This document shows, piece after piece, positions 56,578-64,000 of a stretch of 64,000 nucleotides of DNA (the first letter of the stretch is position 1; every line of letters starts with the position of its first letter). Made by a program: the position numbers and the translations under genes. Location: the NCBI RefSeq assembly GCF_900143255.1, contig NZ_FRDI01000002.1:69854-133853 (forward strand), given 5' to 3'. This DNA is from Desulfovibrio litoralis DSM 11393. Its GTDB lineage: Bacteria; Desulfobacterota; Desulfovibrionia; Desulfovibrionales; Desulfovibrionaceae. Under the pieces are notes generated by a model that saw nothing but the letters and a program-made list of their open reading frames with translations, did not search any database and had not been told where the DNA came from.

Positions 56578-56663
56578 ATATATTATCTCATAATACCTTG
56601 GTTAATAATACGTCAAAACACGTTATAAAACAAGCAAAAAAAACATAACATTTAACTCAGTTT

Positions 56664-57266
56664 TTACTGATTGTTAGGACTTTGCGTTTTTAATTCTTCT
56701 TTAATTTTTTCTTTAACGTCTTCTGAAATATTTGGTAAACTCAGGGCTTCGTTAAAAATAGCTTCTCCCTTTTTGTTATTATTCAAAAAATATTTATATA
56801 ATACGCCCAAACTATATAAATGCTCGGCTTTTTTTTCTATTTTAATAAGCTCTTCAAAACTTTCGGCGGCTTTGTTATATTTTTTCAAACTGTATTGTGT
56901 CATGCCTAATAGTCGCCAGATATCAGGACTGTTTTTATTTTGTGAACTTGCATTTAATAAAAGCAGCTCTGCATCTTCGAGTTGATTGGCTTGCAGTAAA
57001 TGTTCGGCAAGATCAATTAATATGGCTTGATTGCTTGGATCTTTTTCCAATGCACTCATAAGCTCTTGAATGTGTTGCATTTCACTTAGGTTGGGATTTG
57101 CTTTGTTGTTTTTTTCTTCTGTGTCTATGATTGTAAGATGTCCCGGGTGGGTGTTTTGAAAATAAGCCGCACCGCAAAACATAAATAAGAGACTTACGAG
57201 TAAAAGAGAGAGGTAAAAATTTCTTTTTGAGTTTGAGATTGGGTTGTTTTGAGAAGTTTGAGACAT
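56664..57266 (-). CDS. TPR protein of the cytochrome c maturation cluster (CcmI/CcmH-like)
   Basis: 200 aa. One N-terminal membrane helix (about 17-36) followed by a periplasmic domain with three TPR-like repeats (about 65-185: LIDLAEHLLQANQLEDAELL, WRLLGMTQYSLKKYNKAAES). Such proteins present apocytochrome to the haem-ligation complex (the CcmI/NrfG role). Its position 11 bp after ccmD supports that role. It has no CxxC thioredoxin or CcmH motif. Confidence 0.8.
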   Translation of the reverse strand: MSQTSQNNPISNSKRNFYLSLLLVSLLFMFCGAAYFQNTHPGHLTIIDTEEKNNKANPNLSEMQHIQELMSALEKDPSNQAILIDLAEHLLQANQLEDAELLLLNASSQNKNSPDIWRLLGMTQYSLKKYNKAAESFEELIKIEKKAEHLYSLGVLYKYFLNNNKKGEAIFNEALSLPNISEDVKEKIKEELKTQSPNNQ

Positions 57267-57276
57267 GGTTTAATCC

Positions 57277-57429
57277 TTAAGGTTTGTCATTTTGAGAAGG
57301 GTTTAAAAGCTCAAGGCGGGAAATGCGTTTTACTAATTGTTGGTGTTTAAAGGCTATAAACATTAAGTATACACCAAGCCCTGCCCAGATAGCGATATTT
57401 GCAAACATAAGCCAGTTGATTGTGTCCAT
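57277..57429 (-). CDS. ccmD: CcmD-like haem exporter subunit
   Basis: A 50-aa protein, MDTINWLMFANIAIWAGLGV then YLMFIAFKHQQLVKRISRLE. One membrane helix followed by a basic cytoplasmic segment is the CcmD design. It lies between ccmC and the TPR gene, exactly where CcmD is expected. In system I, CcmD binds CcmC-CcmE to release holo-CcmE. AGAGGTTAA precedes the ATG. Confidence 0.82.
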   Translation of the reverse strand: MDTINWLMFANIAIWAGLGVYLMFIAFKHQQLVKRISRLELLNPSQNDKP

Positions 57430-57480
57430 ATTAACCTCTTTATCTGTGATTTAATGTTAAAAATTATAGCGTAAAATAGA

Positions 57481-58194
57481 TTAAATATTGTCTAAATTTA
57501 TTTGTACGGCTTTATCATTTAAGTAGGTTTCAAGAGTTTTTTGGCGTTGGCGTATTAAAACCAAAGCGAGCCAGAAAAACATAAATGCAAATAAACAGAT
57601 AAAAACCGTAAGCTTCATTTCCGGTTCGAGTCCGCCGTTTTGGTTTCCGAATACAGCCGGGTGGACGGTTCTCCAGAGCCTTGCTGAAAAAAAGACCAAA
57701 GGGACGTCAAGAAAGGCGATAATGCTTAAAACGGCTGAGATAGTGGCTAAGCGAGCTTTAGACATTTCAAGCCCTCTGATGATTAAATAGCCCACATAAA
57801 TAAACCAAAGAACAAGGCTTGTTGTTAACCGAGGGTCCCAGGTCCACCAAGTGTTCCAAGAATGCCTTGCCCAAATTGAACCCGTTATTAAAGCGAGGGA
57901 GCAAAAAACGACGCCGACTTCAACGGCAGCAACGCCAAGATTATCCCAAAAGAAATTTTTGGAATATAAATATAAAATACCCGAAACAAAAGCCACAAAA
58001 AAACTTATAAACGACCACCAAGCAAAAGGCAGGTGGAAGTAAAAAATCTTTTGAGTAATCCCCATTTGAGTTTCAACGGGGGCATATATAAAAATCAACC
58101 ATTGGCATAATGAAAAACCAAGACCGCCCAAAACCGCCAATAAAGGGATAAATTTGTCGATTTTTGAATTTATGGGTGTTTGTATAGTGTGCAT
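57481..58194 (-). CDS. ccmC: Haem exporter/handling protein CcmC
   Basis: Loads haem onto CcmE. 237 aa, six membrane segments. The periplasmic tryptophan-rich haem-handling segment is HSWNTWWTWDPRLTTSLVLW, flanked by conserved His (HLPFAWW and VHPAVFG). The start codon overlaps the ccmB stop by one base, so translation is coupled. Confidence 0.95.
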   Translation of the reverse strand: MHTIQTPINSKIDKFIPLLAVLGGLGFSLCQWLIFIYAPVETQMGITQKIFYFHLPFAWWSFISFFVAFVSGILYLYSKNFFWDNLGVAAVEVGVVFCSLALITGSIWARHSWNTWWTWDPRLTTSLVLWFIYVGYLIIRGLEMSKARLATISAVLSIIAFLDVPLVFFSARLWRTVHPAVFGNQNGGLEPEMKLTVFICLFAFMFFWLALVLIRQRQKTLETYLNDKAVQINLDNI

Positions 58195-58871
58195 TAATCA
58201 TCTCCGTGTAACAAAAATGGGAACAAAACTAAGCCGAGGGCAATAAAAACTCCGTCAAAGGCAAGAATAATACTGAGCCAATTTGTTAGATCGAGCGTGT
58301 CTTCAGCCCCAAATAATACAGTTCCGTTTTTTATTCCTGCCAATAAAATCGGAATAAGTAAAGGGAATAACAAAATAGAGAGTAAAGATTCACGCCCGCT
58401 TTGTCCTTGGGCTAAAATACCCAACAGAGAGCCGAGCGAGATTATTCCTATATCGGTTAAGAAAAGCCCGAGTAAACTTTGCCATGCGTTAACGTTAATG
58501 TTTTGCCCTAAAAATACAATGCAAGCCGGTAAAAAAACGAGTTGAGACAACAATAATAAAATTAAACCACAAAACGCCTTACCAAGCCAAACGCTTTGAG
58601 CTGGTATCGGCGATAGAACAAGCCCGAGTCTTGCTCCGTTTTGTTCTTCGATTGAATATAAGTTGCTGAAAATTAAAACCTGACAAAAAACTGAGGCCAG
58701 CCAAAAAATAGTTGAGGCGGCCAAGGGTGGTGTTAAGTCGCCGGTTTCACGAGAAAGGCTAAAAATAAATATTAAAATTAAACCCAAAACTAAGGGTTGA
58801 AATAAGCTTGAACCAGAGAACAGGCTTAGTTTCAAATCTTTAGAAGCGATTAAAAGTCCTGATTTGAGCAT
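58194..58871 (-). CDS. ccmB: Haem exporter membrane subunit CcmB
   Basis: 225 aa with six hydrophobic segments and the family N-terminus IASKDLKLSLFSGSSLFQPL and the LSRETGDLTPPLAASTIFW loop. It forms the CcmAB transporter that releases holo-CcmE. The gap to ccmA is 3 bp. Confidence 0.92.
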   Translation of the reverse strand: MLKSGLLIASKDLKLSLFSGSSLFQPLVLGLILIFIFSLSRETGDLTPPLAASTIFWLASVFCQVLIFSNLYSIEEQNGARLGLVLSPIPAQSVWLGKAFCGLILLLLSQLVFLPACIVFLGQNINVNAWQSLLGLFLTDIGIISLGSLLGILAQGQSGRESLLSILLFPLLIPILLAGIKNGTVLFGAEDTLDLTNWLSIILAFDGVFIALGLVLFPFLLHGDD

Positions 58872-58874
58872 AAG

Positions 58875-59561
58875 TTAACCTTGTTCCGTCATTAAATTAC
58901 AGTCAAAGTTTTCTGCATTTCCCGAGTAGAGCATTTTGGCTTTTCCGAGCATGATTACAGAATCGGCAATTTTTATGTCTTCATTTATATTATGACTAAT
59001 CCAAACGATTGCCGTATTATTTTGTTTTGCTTCCAAAACTGCTTGTTGCAACATATTGATGGAGTTTAAATCTAGTCCTGTTGAGGGTTCGTCCAATAAA
59101 ATAAGTTTTGGTTTTTGTAAAAAAACACGAGCTAAATTTAGGCGTTGTGCCATTCCTCTTGAAAAAGTTCCGGCTTTTTCTTCGGCAAAAGCACGCAAAG
59201 ATACTTTATCAAGCACGCTTTCAATTTGTTTTGTCAGTTCTTTTTTTGAACTTGGTTCGTCTTGATATTGGTTATATAACTTAGCCCAAAACATCAAGTT
59301 TTCCAAAGCTGTTAATTGTGGATATATAAAGGTTTGATGTCCAAGATAAGCCAGTTTTAAGGGAGATACTTTGTTTTCGACTTTTCCGATACTGGCAGGC
59401 GTTAACCCTGCCAGTATTTTCATTAACGTTGATTTTCCCGAACCGTTATTGCCGATCAACAGAGTGATTGTTCCTGTTTTGATGATAAAGTTAACTTCTT
59501 TAAAAATTAACCTTTGTCCATAAAACTTAGCTAACTGTGTTGTTTTTAACAGTTCTGACAT
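58875..59561 (-). CDS. ccmA: Cytochrome c maturation ATPase CcmA
   Basis: 228 aa ABC ATPase. Walker A is GNNGSGKS (about 38-45), the signature FSRGMAQRLNLARVFL in place of LSGGQ is characteristic of CcmA, Walker B is LILLDEPSTGLD, and the switch His is in WISHNINED. It powers release of haem-loaded CcmE. It starts 6 bp after ccmF. Confidence 0.93.
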   Translation of the reverse strand: MSELLKTTQLAKFYGQRLIFKEVNFIIKTGTITLLIGNNGSGKSTLMKILAGLTPASIGKVENKVSPLKLAYLGHQTFIYPQLTALENLMFWAKLYNQYQDEPSSKKELTKQIESVLDKVSLRAFAEEKAGTFSRGMAQRLNLARVFLQKPKLILLDEPSTGLDLNSINMLQQAVLEAKQNNTAIVWISHNINEDIKIADSVIMLGKAKMLYSGNAENFDCNLMTEQG

Positions 59562-59567
59562 GAGAAC

Positions 59568-61574
59568 TTACTCCGAATCTGTGTTGGAATTATCTATAGA
59601 CCAGTCAGCTTTTTTGCCCAATACTTTTTTTCTTCTGAATATGCCTAAAATAGGGAATATAGACATGATTACTCCGCCTATCCAAATTAGGTTAACCATA
59701 GGGTGAAGGCTGATGTTTAAAACGGCTCTGTTTTGTTCGTCTACTCCGAAAACAGAAGCGTATAATTCTTGTCCGATATGGTCAAGGGTATCTGATTCCA
59801 AAAAGGTTTGATTGCCGAAATTATGATAACGGCGTTGTTCCGGTCTCATTATACCTAATTCTTTACCGTCTTTGCTGATTGCCAAAACCGCTTCAAGATA
59901 AGAATAAGTTTTTGCATCAGCAACGTTTAACTCTTTTAAGGTAAAGCTATAACCGCCTAGTGTAAAACTTTCGTTAATGTTTAAAACAACATCTTGATTT
60001 TCTTCTTTGAATGGCCCTGACATGGCTATTCCCAAGACAATTAAAGCCAGACCGAAGTGTATTCCGTGTGCGGCAAGAGTACCGAAATCAGAACTCATGT
60101 TTTTATCTTTGATATATAAAAAGATAAAGTTGAGCATTATTGCAACGGCGAATCCAACGCTTATATGGGGTAAAAGCGAACCTGAAGGAAGTTTATAACC
60201 AAACATATAAACAGTAACGGCAGTTCCCGTAATTGTAAGTAGCAATAAAATAGCGATTATATTATTGCGTATTCCGCCTTTCCACTTGATCCACGGACAA
60301 AAAACAAGCAATAAAGCCAATAAGCTGAAAAAAGGAAGACAGACTTTGTTGTAAAAAGATGCGTCCAAGCCCATACTTTTTCCGCTAAATACTTCTGATA
60401 ATACAGGCCATAGAGTAGCGAGCGTTATGACAAGGGAAAGCAGGAGCAGAATAGAGGTTGTGAGAAGCAATAAACCTTCTTTGCTAAACGGTTGTGCCAG
60501 CTCACTATCTTGGGCTTGATTGGTGTTTGAAAAAAATGCCACACCACTAGCAAAGAATGTGCTTATTAGAATAAAGCTTAAAAGAGGCGTTCCGACTCCG
60601 CCATCACCAAAGGCATGAACAGATTCGACTATACCGCTGCGTACAAGATAAGTAGCAAAAAAAGCCGAAATAGTAGTTAAACTAATTAAGAACGCGTTGG
60701 TTCTGTGCAATTTATTACGACGTGTTTCAATAATTGAGGTATGTATAAAGGCGGTTGCAATCAGCCAAGGAATTAAAGAAGCGTTTTCAACAGGGTCCCA
60801 AGCCCAATATCCGCCCCAACCAAGTTCCATATATGCCCACCAAGCACCAAGCACTATTCCGGCGGTCAATAAAAGCCAAGCAATTAAAATAAACGGTCTT
60901 GAAAGTTCTATCCAAGAACCTTCTTCTTGTCGTTTGCCTGATAAAAATTGAGCTAACGCCAAACAGCCGGGAATAACAAATCCGCCGTAACCTAAAAACA
61001 ATAAAGGCGGGTGGAAGATCATTCCGGGGTGTTGTAATAATGGGTTTAGCCCTTTACCGTCGCTTTGTTCTGTAATAAAGGTAATAAAGGGGTTAGACCA
61101 ACCTGTTAAAATTAAAAGGAAAAATCCCATAATAGAAAGAAACAAAGCCCAAAAAATCATTTTTGTTGTTGGAGTCAAATGGGTATAAGATTTTGAAAAC
61201 AAAAAGAAAACGCCGAAGATTGCGACTGACCAAGCCCAAAACAACATTGAACCTGATTGCCCTGCCCAAAATGCAGTAAGTTTATAAAATTTAGGTAGGT
61301 TTAAGTCTGTATAAGAATAGACGTAATGAAAAGAAAAGTCGCTTGTTGCTAAGGCATTTAACAAAATTAGAGAGGCAACCGACAAAAGAGCCGTTATTGC
61401 CAATTGGCTTTTTTCTGTCCAACCTAAGCTTGATATTAAGTTAAAGTCAGAATCTCCGCCTTTATTGGGCGAAGGATACTTTTCTTTATTGATAACGTGC
61501 CATGTTGCCATAGCGGAAAAAAATAAAGCAAATAAAAAGGCTCCCGTGAGGATAAGATAGGCAACGGTTTGCAT
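59568..61574 (-). CDS. ccmF: Cytochrome c haem lyase CcmF
   Basis: Ligates haem to apocytochrome c. 668 aa, about 15 membrane segments. The WWD motif GWGGYWAWDPVENASLIPWL and conserved His (QHPGMIFHPPLLFLGYGG, ATAFIHTSII, AHGIHFGL) are present. A large periplasmic domain precedes the last helix (VVLNINESFTLGGYSFTLKE). Length is typical. In systems lacking CcmH it may itself handle the apocytochrome. Confidence 0.95.
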   Translation of the reverse strand: MQTVAYLILTGAFLFALFFSAMATWHVINKEKYPSPNKGGDSDFNLISSLGWTEKSQLAITALLSVASLILLNALATSDFSFHYVYSYTDLNLPKFYKLTAFWAGQSGSMLFWAWSVAIFGVFFLFSKSYTHLTPTTKMIFWALFLSIMGFFLLILTGWSNPFITFITEQSDGKGLNPLLQHPGMIFHPPLLFLGYGGFVIPGCLALAQFLSGKRQEEGSWIELSRPFILIAWLLLTAGIVLGAWWAYMELGWGGYWAWDPVENASLIPWLIATAFIHTSIIETRRNKLHRTNAFLISLTTISAFFATYLVRSGIVESVHAFGDGGVGTPLLSFILISTFFASGVAFFSNTNQAQDSELAQPFSKEGLLLLTTSILLLLSLVITLATLWPVLSEVFSGKSMGLDASFYNKVCLPFFSLLALLLVFCPWIKWKGGIRNNIIAILLLLTITGTAVTVYMFGYKLPSGSLLPHISVGFAVAIMLNFIFLYIKDKNMSSDFGTLAAHGIHFGLALIVLGIAMSGPFKEENQDVVLNINESFTLGGYSFTLKELNVADAKTYSYLEAVLAISKDGKELGIMRPEQRRYHNFGNQTFLESDTLDHIGQELYASVFGVDEQNRAVLNISLHPMVNLIWIGGVIMSIFPILGIFRRKKVLGKKADWSIDNSNTDSE

Positions 61575-61687
61575 GAATGCTCCTTAAAAATACAGAATGG
61601 AATTTAAGATGTGAATATCGTGATAAGTTTAATAAGCAGAATAAAAAGATGAGTTTTAACCAGCTGTTTTTAATAATTATTTTCGGT

Positions 61688-62125
61688 TTAAACTTTTTGT
61701 TTTCCGGTTTCTCGATTTTCTTTTTCATATTTTGAAGGACACTTGGTCATTAGTGTTTTGGCCACAAAATTTGAGCCGCTCTGATCAAAACTTCCTTCTA
61801 CGATAACTTCGACGCCTGCTTTAAAAGTATCCGGAATAGTTCCTTTATATTGAACAATAATGTTTTGATTGTTCATATCTTTGTCTTGTAATTTAAAGAT
61901 GAGAGCGTTTTTGCTTCCCGGAGAAGGAATCTGTAAATTTTCTTCACCAACCGTTCCGAAAAGACGGGCGGCTTTACGTTCTTCTGTTGGCATAGCCAGA
62001 GCTTCGGAGACATTTAGAAAATAAATTGAATTTTCCGAAAAGCCTGAAAATATTAAATAGCCAGCACCGCATAAGAAAAAAACCAAGGCAATCAGATAGG
62101 CTTTATTATTTTTTTTTCCGTTCAT
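61688..62125 (-). CDS. ccmE: Haem chaperone CcmE, Cys-type (CxxxY)
   Basis: Periplasmic haem chaperone, 145 aa, one N-terminal membrane anchor (about 9-27) and an OB-fold domain. The haem-binding HxxxY of standard CcmE is replaced by C129-P-S-K-Y133, the variant described for Desulfovibrio CcmE. AARLFGTV and ALIFKLQDKDMNNQNIIVQY with IPDTFKAGVEVIVEG are the conserved core strands. First gene of the ccm run, 113 bp before ccmF. No ccmG or ccmH follows. Confidence 0.94.
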   Translation of the reverse strand: MNGKKNNKAYLIALVFFLCGAGYLIFSGFSENSIYFLNVSEALAMPTEERKAARLFGTVGEENLQIPSPGSKNALIFKLQDKDMNNQNIIVQYKGTIPDTFKAGVEVIVEGSFDQSGSNFVAKTLMTKCPSKYEKENRETGKQKV

Positions 62126-62379
62126 ATTTTGCTCCTATTATAATTGTTGCAGAATGGAATAAAGATAGGGTAGTTTGTTGCGTTGTTGTCGGTTTGTGTG
62201 TAATATAAAATACAGAAAGAGGAAAGATGGGGTTTTAACAGGAAAGTTAAAGCGGAATTTTATTCTCTAGAATAAAGATAAAAATATGATAGTGTTTTTT
62301 TTTATTAAGAGCAAGAATATTATGTTCAACTCATAAAAAATACGTTAATAAAAGTAATATCGTTAAAGTTGAAAAAATT

Positions 62380-63996
62380 TTGAATGTGGTTGTTTGTTTT
62401 AAACCAACAGAGGTTTTTGTGTATAATTTTTCTTTATTAAAATATAAATGTCCGATGCTGTGTATTTTGGCTATATTAAGCTGTTCTTTTATTCTTTTTC
62501 ACCCCGCATATGGGCTTGGACAAAAAGCAACACCTGTTCCCCAAAAGGCTGCGATTAAATCGAAAAAAAATGTTACAAAGCCAACAACTATAGCCGAGTT
62601 GCCCGATGTTATTTGGCCACCGATTTTATGGCCCAAAGAGGGTGTTACTTTTCATAGGCTTAAAAGCAAGCAAACTAACGATATAGCTGATTTAAAAAGC
62701 ACACCAACAGTTTTAATCGTTGGTGGAATTCAAGGAGATGAACCCGGCGGATTTTCGGCGGCATCTTTGCTTGTTACTAATTATACAATTACTAAAGGTG
62801 AAGTTTGGGTTGTTCCAAGTTTGAATTTTAACAGTATGGTTACAAGAAACCGCGGTACTCTTGGAGATATGAATCGTAAATTTGCGTATATTTCTAAAGA
62901 TGACCCTGATAAAGAAATAATTCAACATATTAAAGTATTGATAGAACAGCCCGAAGTTTCTTTGGTGTTAAATTTACACGATGGAAGCGGTTTTTATCGT
63001 CCTCAACACGAAGATGATTTGCATAGTCCAAAACGTTGGGGGCAATCTTTAATTATTGATAATACAATTATGAAAGACAGTTCTCATAAAGTTGACCTTG
63101 AAAAACTTGGGAGCGAGGTCTTGTCTGAGGTAAATAAACGTTTGGTTAAACCCGAACACCGCCTTTATTTACATAATACTCGAACCCCCGCCGGAAATAA
63201 AGAGATGGAAAAAACCCTTAGTTATTATGCTTATTTAAAAGGGAAACCGGCTTTTGGTCTAGAAGCAAGCAAAGAATTTTCAACAGAATACCGTGCTTAT
63301 TATCATTTATTAATGATTGAGGCATTTTTAAAACAGTATAACGTAGAGTTTAAACGTGATTTTTCTTTAACTCCAAAAGGCATTCTTGCTGCCTTAAATA
63401 GAGACGTAAAACTTTCTGCGGAAGAAAACAGGATTGTTTTGCCCCTGGAAAATGCACGTCAATTGATTACCATGTTACCTATGAAAAAAAGAACCGACTC
63501 AGATTTAAAACCCAGTAAGCCGATTATGACGGTTATTCAAAAAAACAATAGCTATCAAATTCTTTACGGAAATCGTTTTTTAACTCAGGTTAAGCCGGTG
63601 TTTATGGATTTTGACAATAGCCTTAACGAAGTCGAAATTGTTGTTGATGATATGAAAAAAAAGGTAAAGTTCGGAGAGGTTTTAAAAGTCGGGTCAACGT
63701 TTAGCGTTTCTGAAATTAAAGGCATAAGAGTTAATGCGATCGGGGCTCAAAAAGGCGACCCTAAACGTAATGGGTGTGAGTCTGGTGTTGTTTTGACAAA
63801 GAAAGACTTTATTGAGAGCTACTCCGTTGATAACGCTGCAAATTTATATAGGATAGAGCTTTATAAAGGCAAAGCTTTTGCGGGTATGATTCTTATTGAT
63901 TTTTCTAAAAAACAAACAAGGCAAGAGAAAACCGCCACTTTAAACAAGGGTGTTTTGTCAGAACAAAAAGGCCAAGAAAATTCTTTGGGGTTTTAA
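62380..63996 (+). CDS. M99-type peptidoglycan carboxypeptidase (Csd4/Pgp1-like)
   Basis: 538 aa in the longest form (TTG at 62380). A likelier start is one of the downstream codons (GTG giving MYNFSLLKYK, or the ATG of MLCILAILSC), which would place a signal peptide (LAILSCSFILFHPAYG) at the N-terminus. The catalytic domain has GGIQGDEPGGF, with Gln and Glu where Csd4 has its unusual zinc ligands Gln46/Glu49, and the third ligand His in LNLHDGSGF; HNTRTPAGN and AFGLEASKE follow. Csd4/Pgp1 trim peptidoglycan tripeptides to set helical or curved cell shape in Helicobacter and Campylobacter, which would suit a vibrioid cell. Confidence 0.85.
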   Translation: MNVVVCFKPTEVFVYNFSLLKYKCPMLCILAILSCSFILFHPAYGLGQKATPVPQKAAIKSKKNVTKPTTIAELPDVIWPPILWPKEGVTFHRLKSKQTNDIADLKSTPTVLIVGGIQGDEPGGFSAASLLVTNYTITKGEVWVVPSLNFNSMVTRNRGTLGDMNRKFAYISKDDPDKEIIQHIKVLIEQPEVSLVLNLHDGSGFYRPQHEDDLHSPKRWGQSLIIDNTIMKDSSHKVDLEKLGSEVLSEVNKRLVKPEHRLYLHNTRTPAGNKEMEKTLSYYAYLKGKPAFGLEASKEFSTEYRAYYHLLMIEAFLKQYNVEFKRDFSLTPKGILAALNRDVKLSAEENRIVLPLENARQLITMLPMKKRTDSDLKPSKPIMTVIQKNNSYQILYGNRFLTQVKPVFMDFDNSLNEVEIVVDDMKKKVKFGEVLKVGSTFSVSEIKGIRVNAIGAQKGDPKRNGCESGVVLTKKDFIESYSVDNAANLYRIELYKGKAFAGMILIDFSKKQTRQEKTATLNKGVLSEQKGQENSLGF

Positions 63997-64000
63997 TAAT

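Overview
The window looks like a low-GC (AT-rich by eye) member of the Desulfovibrionaceae or a close sulfidogenic relative. Four things point there: a D-lactate-dehydrogenase-type FAD/Fe-S pair beside single-chain pyruvate:ferredoxin oxidoreductase; a cytochrome c maturation cluster whose CcmE carries the Cys-type (CxxxY) haem site known from Desulfovibrio; a short rubrerythrin; and a glycyl radical enzyme of the sulfonate-lyase type that feeds sulfite to sulfite reducers. No rRNA or dsr gene is present, so the assignment is inference.

Layout. 1-7.4 kb: a partial unknown gene, purB, a DUF4349 membrane protein, and an Mla/MCE-type lipid-transport operon (permease, ATPase, MlaD, auxiliary lipoprotein). 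7.4-10.2 kb: an RsuA/RluB-type pseudouridine synthase and an EamA transporter scrambled by two tandem duplications, giving a chimeric ORF and a truncated transporter copy, with a 244-bp MITE-like element inserted beside them. 10.5-11.1 kb: rubrerythrin. 11.45 kb: selC (tRNA-Sec), followed at once by a tyrosine integrase.

11.8 to at least 23-25 kb: an apparent selC-associated genomic island. It holds an IS3 orfA relic, a PAS/AAA+/Fis sigma-54 activator, an MHS-family transporter, an amidohydrolase-fold protein without the usual metal ligands, a glycyl radical enzyme with its activase, an AlpA-like regulator, and decayed toxin-antitoxin and CdiA/FHA fragments. Both transcription units of the metabolic cluster have good -24/-12 promoters, and five copies of TGYAAAAAAACA lie upstream of them. 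The picture is a substrate-sensing regulator that switches on uptake and anaerobic C-S cleavage of a sulfonate such as isethionate or dihydroxypropanesulfonate.

24.8-25.9 kb: a small DUF5670-like membrane protein and a Crp/Fnr-type regulator. 26.2-40 kb: a minus-strand surface-polysaccharide cluster with two teichoic-acid-type glycerophosphotransferases, GT2 glycosyltransferases, an FkbM methyltransferase, a cytidylyltransferase, a sugar epimerase, a sulfotransferase and an APS kinase (PAPS supply). It points to a sulfated, glycerol-phosphate-like surface glycan. Several of its proteins share interchangeable terminal modules.

40.2-50 kb: ABC-F ATPase, Zn-alcohol dehydrogenase, FliI-type ATPase, RluC/D-type pseudouridine synthase and an AddA-like helicase-nuclease. 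50-56.5 kb: lactate oxidation (Fe-S and FAD subunits) and pyruvate:ferredoxin oxidoreductase. 56.6-62.1 kb: ccmE-ccmF-ccmA-ccmB-ccmC-ccmD and a TPR protein, with no ccmG or ccmH. 62.4-64 kb: a Csd4/Pgp1-like (M99) peptidoglycan carboxypeptidase. A MITE-like family of five full-size copies and two fragments is scattered through intergenic regions. Start choices and residue positions were worked out by hand from the sequence; family assignments are from memory of motifs and not from database searches.
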